From positions 1 to 13,845 of the forward strand of contig JAYTOR010000228.1 of the NCBI GenBank assembly GCA_043747685.1: 13,845 nt of DNA, written 5' to 3'. A program made the position numbers and the translations under genes. How positions within the stretch are numbered: the first letter of the stretch is position 1; each line of letters begins with the position of its first letter. Under the pieces are notes generated by a model. It was given only the letters and a program-made list of their open reading frames with translations. It made no database searches and was not told the origin of the DNA. Shown in pieces: positions 11,435 through 13,845 of the stretch. Origin of the DNA: JANXUF01 sp043747685 (GTDB lineage Bacteria; Actinomycetota; Acidimicrobiia; Acidimicrobiales; Ilumatobacteraceae).

Positions 11435-13845
11435 TCATGCCACCGCAGCTGCGAAGGACTGATAGAGGTCGCCCGACAGTGGCTGTTTCAGCTCCCACGT
11501 GATCGCCATCGGTCGCTCGCCGACATGGCCTCGATACGTGGCCGGGCCGAGGAACCAGAAGGCGCGGTCGTCGGCGTGGAGGCGAGTAAACAACATGATG
11601 CTTCGTCCGTCGCGCTCGTGGTTCCGATAGCGCAGCCCGGTTGGCCCGTCGGCGCGCGTGGCCGACTGACTCTCCCAGTGGACGAGGGTTCTACTGATTG
11701 CGTAGTCGCGATATCGGGTCGTCGGTGAGAAGCCGCCGCTGCTCTTGTCGAGTGTGAACGCGAGCAACTCGGCGTTTGCCGACTTGGCCTCGTAGACGCC
11801 GCTCTGCCAGGTGGCCATCTTGGCGCCTGAGCCGAGCCCGAATGCCGCGAGGATCTCGAGCCGGCTGTACCTGGCGTGGATCTGCAGCGGACAATCCGGG
11901 TGCGTGCTGAGCGGTGTGTGCAGGTGGTCAATTCGACGGTCGAGCACGCTGAACAGGTTGAGCAGTTCGCCACGAACCTGCGGGTGTGCCCAGAGCAGAT
12001 CGAGCGCCGCATTGACGCTGGTGTCTGCCTTGATCGCTCGATCGGTGACGGCTGCGGTGAGCATGTGAAGGAGGCGTCGTTCGCGCTCCGGGAGGGTCGC
12101 CATCGTCGGCGCGCTGGGGCGTGCGAGGTATCGACGGTACGTGTCAATGCGTTCCCGGTCGTCGATGTGGAGAAGCCTTCCGATCGCTCGGCGGATCACC
12201 GTCTCATCTGGGCCACGTGGCAGCAGGAGAGCACCGGCGGCCTCCTGGAGATCCGACCAGCTCCTGCTGCCGTCATACACGTCCTCGAGATCGAGCCCAG
12301 ACTCGTGCAAGAACTCACCGAGTCCGAGGTCGGGGCGCTCTCGGCGGAGCGAACGAAGTTCATCCACCTTCGCCGGCCATCGGGTCGGGATCGCCTCACG
12401 CAGGCTTCGTAGTATGACTTCGGACGCCAGCGCGTCGAGGTGCATGTTGCAGCCGGCAGGTAGGAAAGGGAACTGCAGTTCTACGGCACGTTCGACATCT
12501 CGACGAGTACCACCGAGCAACGCCCGAAACCGACGGTCGAATCGGAACTCCTTGCGGTGCGTGCCAACGAAGTCCAAAACCGTGCACGTCGCTTTGCCGG
12601 CTGTCTTGCGGAGCCCACGACCGAGCTGTTGCAGGAACAGTGTGGGGCTCTCCGTCGGCCGCAGCATGATCACCGTGTCGACCGCGGGAACATCGACGCC
12701 CTCGTTGAAGAGATCGACCGAGAACACGACGCGGATGCTTCCTTGAGACAAGTTCCTCAGGGCCGCCTCTCGCTCGACAGGAGGGGAATCGCCCCACATC
12801 GCGACGGCCGGGATGCCGTGGCGATTGAAGTGATGCGCCATGAAGCGGGCGTGTTCAACGCTCACGCAGAAGCCGAGAGCGCGCATCGTCGAGGGCTCTG
12901 CGTGCTCGGCAACCTGCTGGACCACCAACCGTGCCCAAGCGTCAGAGCTGGTATAGGGGTTGCTGAGCGCGTCGACGTCGTAGCCGCGTCCCCGGCGCCA
13001 TGGGATCTGGCGCAGGTCCAGGCCGTCGTGAATCCCGAAATAGAGGAAGGGCGAGAGGTGCTGCTGGTCGATTGCCTCCCAGAGCCGGAGCTCGGCGGCG
13101 ATGCGATCGTCGAACCAGTGCAGGATCGGAAGACCATCGCTACGTTCTGGCGTGGCGGTCAGGCCGAGCAGTTCGGTGGGCGTGAGGTGATCGAGTACTC
13201 GTTTGTACGACGTCGCCGCGGCGTGGTGGAACTCGTCCACGATCACTACATCGAAGTGGTCGGCCGGCATGGCAGAAAGATCGTTTGCGTTCAGGCTCTG
13301 GATCGAGGCAAAGACGTGTTCGTATCGTGTCGGTCGTGCCCCCCCGACCCACTTCTCTCCGAACGACGCGTCACGCAACGCGTATCGGAATGTGGCGAGG
13401 CTCTGGTCGAGTATCTGCTCGCTGTGGGCGACGAATAGCAGCCGGGATCGGCTAAACCGGTCGCGGAGCGTGCCGTAGTCGAGGGCTGCCATGACGGTCT
13501 TGCCCGTCCCAGTAGCGGCGACGAGCAGATTGCGATGATGCCCTTGCTGTCGGGACACTTCGATGAGTTCGAGCAGACGTTCCTGGAACGGAAACGGCCG
13601 TAACTCGATCGGACTGAGGATCACGCGTGGACCGGTGTCTACACGCCCGGCCCGTTCTCTCTCGTCGTCGAATTGAGCCGGGTCGTATGGAACGAAATCG
13701 TCCGACGCCCAATAGCTGTCGAACACGGCGCCAAACTTGGAAATCACGCCAGGGTTTCGCGCTGCGGATACCCTCACGTTCCATTCCAACCCGGTCACCT
13801 GCGCCGAGTGCGTGAGATTCGACGACCCGACGTAGGCGGTCGAGA
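11435..13845 (-). CDS. PLD-like nuclease / SF2 helicase / DUF3427 protein (N-terminus outside window)
   Basis: The last 802 residues are visible; the frame is open through the window edge, so the GTG at 13798 is not the start. The first visible residues, STAYVGSSNLTHSAQ then GLEWNVRVS, are the end of a phospholipase-D-like (HKD) nuclease domain. An SF2 helicase follows: motif I ATGTGKT (residues 110-116), motif II DEFH (203-206), motif III TATPER (229-234), motif V VDLFNEGVDVP (376-386) and motif VI QQLGRGLR (405-412). After a helical linker, roughly the last 150 residues (IHARYSRLEILAAFGLG, RYRDYAISRTLVHWESQS, MLFTRLHADDRAFWFLG, GERPMAITWELKQPL) are DUF3427. This architecture is widespread and patchily distributed near restriction and defence genes. 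A role in DNA defence or repair is inferred, not shown. It is convergent with vapC. Confidence 0.9.
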   Translation of the reverse strand, partial: STAYVGSSNLTHSAQVTGLEWNVRVSAARNPGVISKFGAVFDSYWASDDFVPYDPAQFDDERERAGRVDTGPRVILSPIELRPFPFQERLLELIEVSRQQGHHRNLLVAATGTGKTVMAALDYGTLRDRFSRSRLLFVAHSEQILDQSLATFRYALRDASFGEKWVGGARPTRYEHVFASIQSLNANDLSAMPADHFDVVIVDEFHHAAATSYKRVLDHLTPTELLGLTATPERSDGLPILHWFDDRIAAELRLWEAIDQQHLSPFLYFGIHDGLDLRQIPWRRGRGYDVDALSNPYTSSDAWARLVVQQVAEHAEPSTMRALGFCVSVEHARFMAHHFNRHGIPAVAMWGDSPPVEREAALRNLSQGSIRVVFSVDLFNEGVDVPAVDTVIMLRPTESPTLFLQQLGRGLRKTAGKATCTVLDFVGTHRKEFRFDRRFRALLGGTRRDVERAVELQFPFLPAGCNMHLDALASEVILRSLREAIPTRWPAKVDELRSLRRERPDLGLGEFLHESGLDLEDVYDGSRSWSDLQEAAGALLLPRGPDETVIRRAIGRLLHIDDRERIDTYRRYLARPSAPTMATLPERERRLLHMLTAAVTDRAIKADTSVNAALDLLWAHPQVRGELLNLFSVLDRRIDHLHTPLSTHPDCPLQIHARYSRLEILAAFGLGSGAKMATWQSGVYEAKSANAELLAFTLDKSSGGFSPTTRYRDYAISRTLVHWESQSATRADGPTGLRYRNHERDGRSIMLFTRLHADDRAFWFLGPATYRGHVGERPMAITWELKQPLSGDLYQSFAAAVA

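Noticed and set aside
1..13845. CRISPR array, tRNA/rRNA genes, insertion sequence
   Set aside because: No regularly spaced repeats, no tRNA- or rRNA-like stretches, and no transposase or terminal inverted repeats were seen.

Overview
This is GC-rich DNA with GTG and TTG starts, tightly packed 4-base gene overlaps, an actinobacterial-type qcrC-qcrA / cytochrome oxidase cluster and a xanthorhodopsin-like proton pump. It looks like an aquatic actinobacterium. Acidimicrobiia (Ilumatobacter-like) is my best guess, but this is inferred from gene content, not from a marker gene. The window is accessory-rich and contains several broken genes.

Left part (1-3.2 kb, minus strand): a respiratory operon reading qcrC (diheme cytochrome c), qcrA (Rieske), ctaC (oxidase subunit II with a fused cytochrome c), ctaD (oxidase subunit I, cut by the window edge). 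A 40-codon leader ORF with a near-perfect ribosome binding site ends on the TTG start of qcrC. The signal peptide of ctaC is split by a duplicated 10-bp unit that shifts the frame.

Middle-left (3.4-6.5 kb): poorly characterised genes. They are a small acidic protein, an exordium-like/metalloprotease-like protein with an altered motif and an abrupt C-terminus, an 88-codon hypothetical ORF, a patatin-like lipase lacking its nucleophile half, and an unknown 144-residue protein. Gene-free gaps here are all under 300 bp and, apart from the repeats listed, show nothing I can identify.

Middle (6.6-9.4 kb), the most interesting part: a phototrophy module. A DTE-type light-driven proton pump opsin is followed by a Brp/Blh beta-carotene dioxygenase that makes its retinal. 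Transcribed divergently from the opsin is a one-component regulator with an excisionase/MerR-like helix-turn-helix and a CarH/LitR-type B12-binding photosensory domain (WX9EH motif and axial-ligand histidine present). The 134-bp region between them is AT-rich. It carries plausible promoters in both directions and a run of five 10-bp near-repeats over the opsin promoter. This suggests that opsin and retinal synthesis are controlled by a cobalamin photoreceptor. The opsin-blh spacer has three mutually exclusive perfect hairpins.

Right part (9.5-13.8 kb): an ArsR-type repressor with a CxC metalloid motif in an operon with a phosphinothricin/arsinothricin-type N-acetyltransferase (ArsN1-like), a DUF3237 gene remnant, a VapBC toxin-antitoxin pair, and a large PLD-nuclease/SF2-helicase/DUF3427 protein whose N-terminus lies beyond the window.
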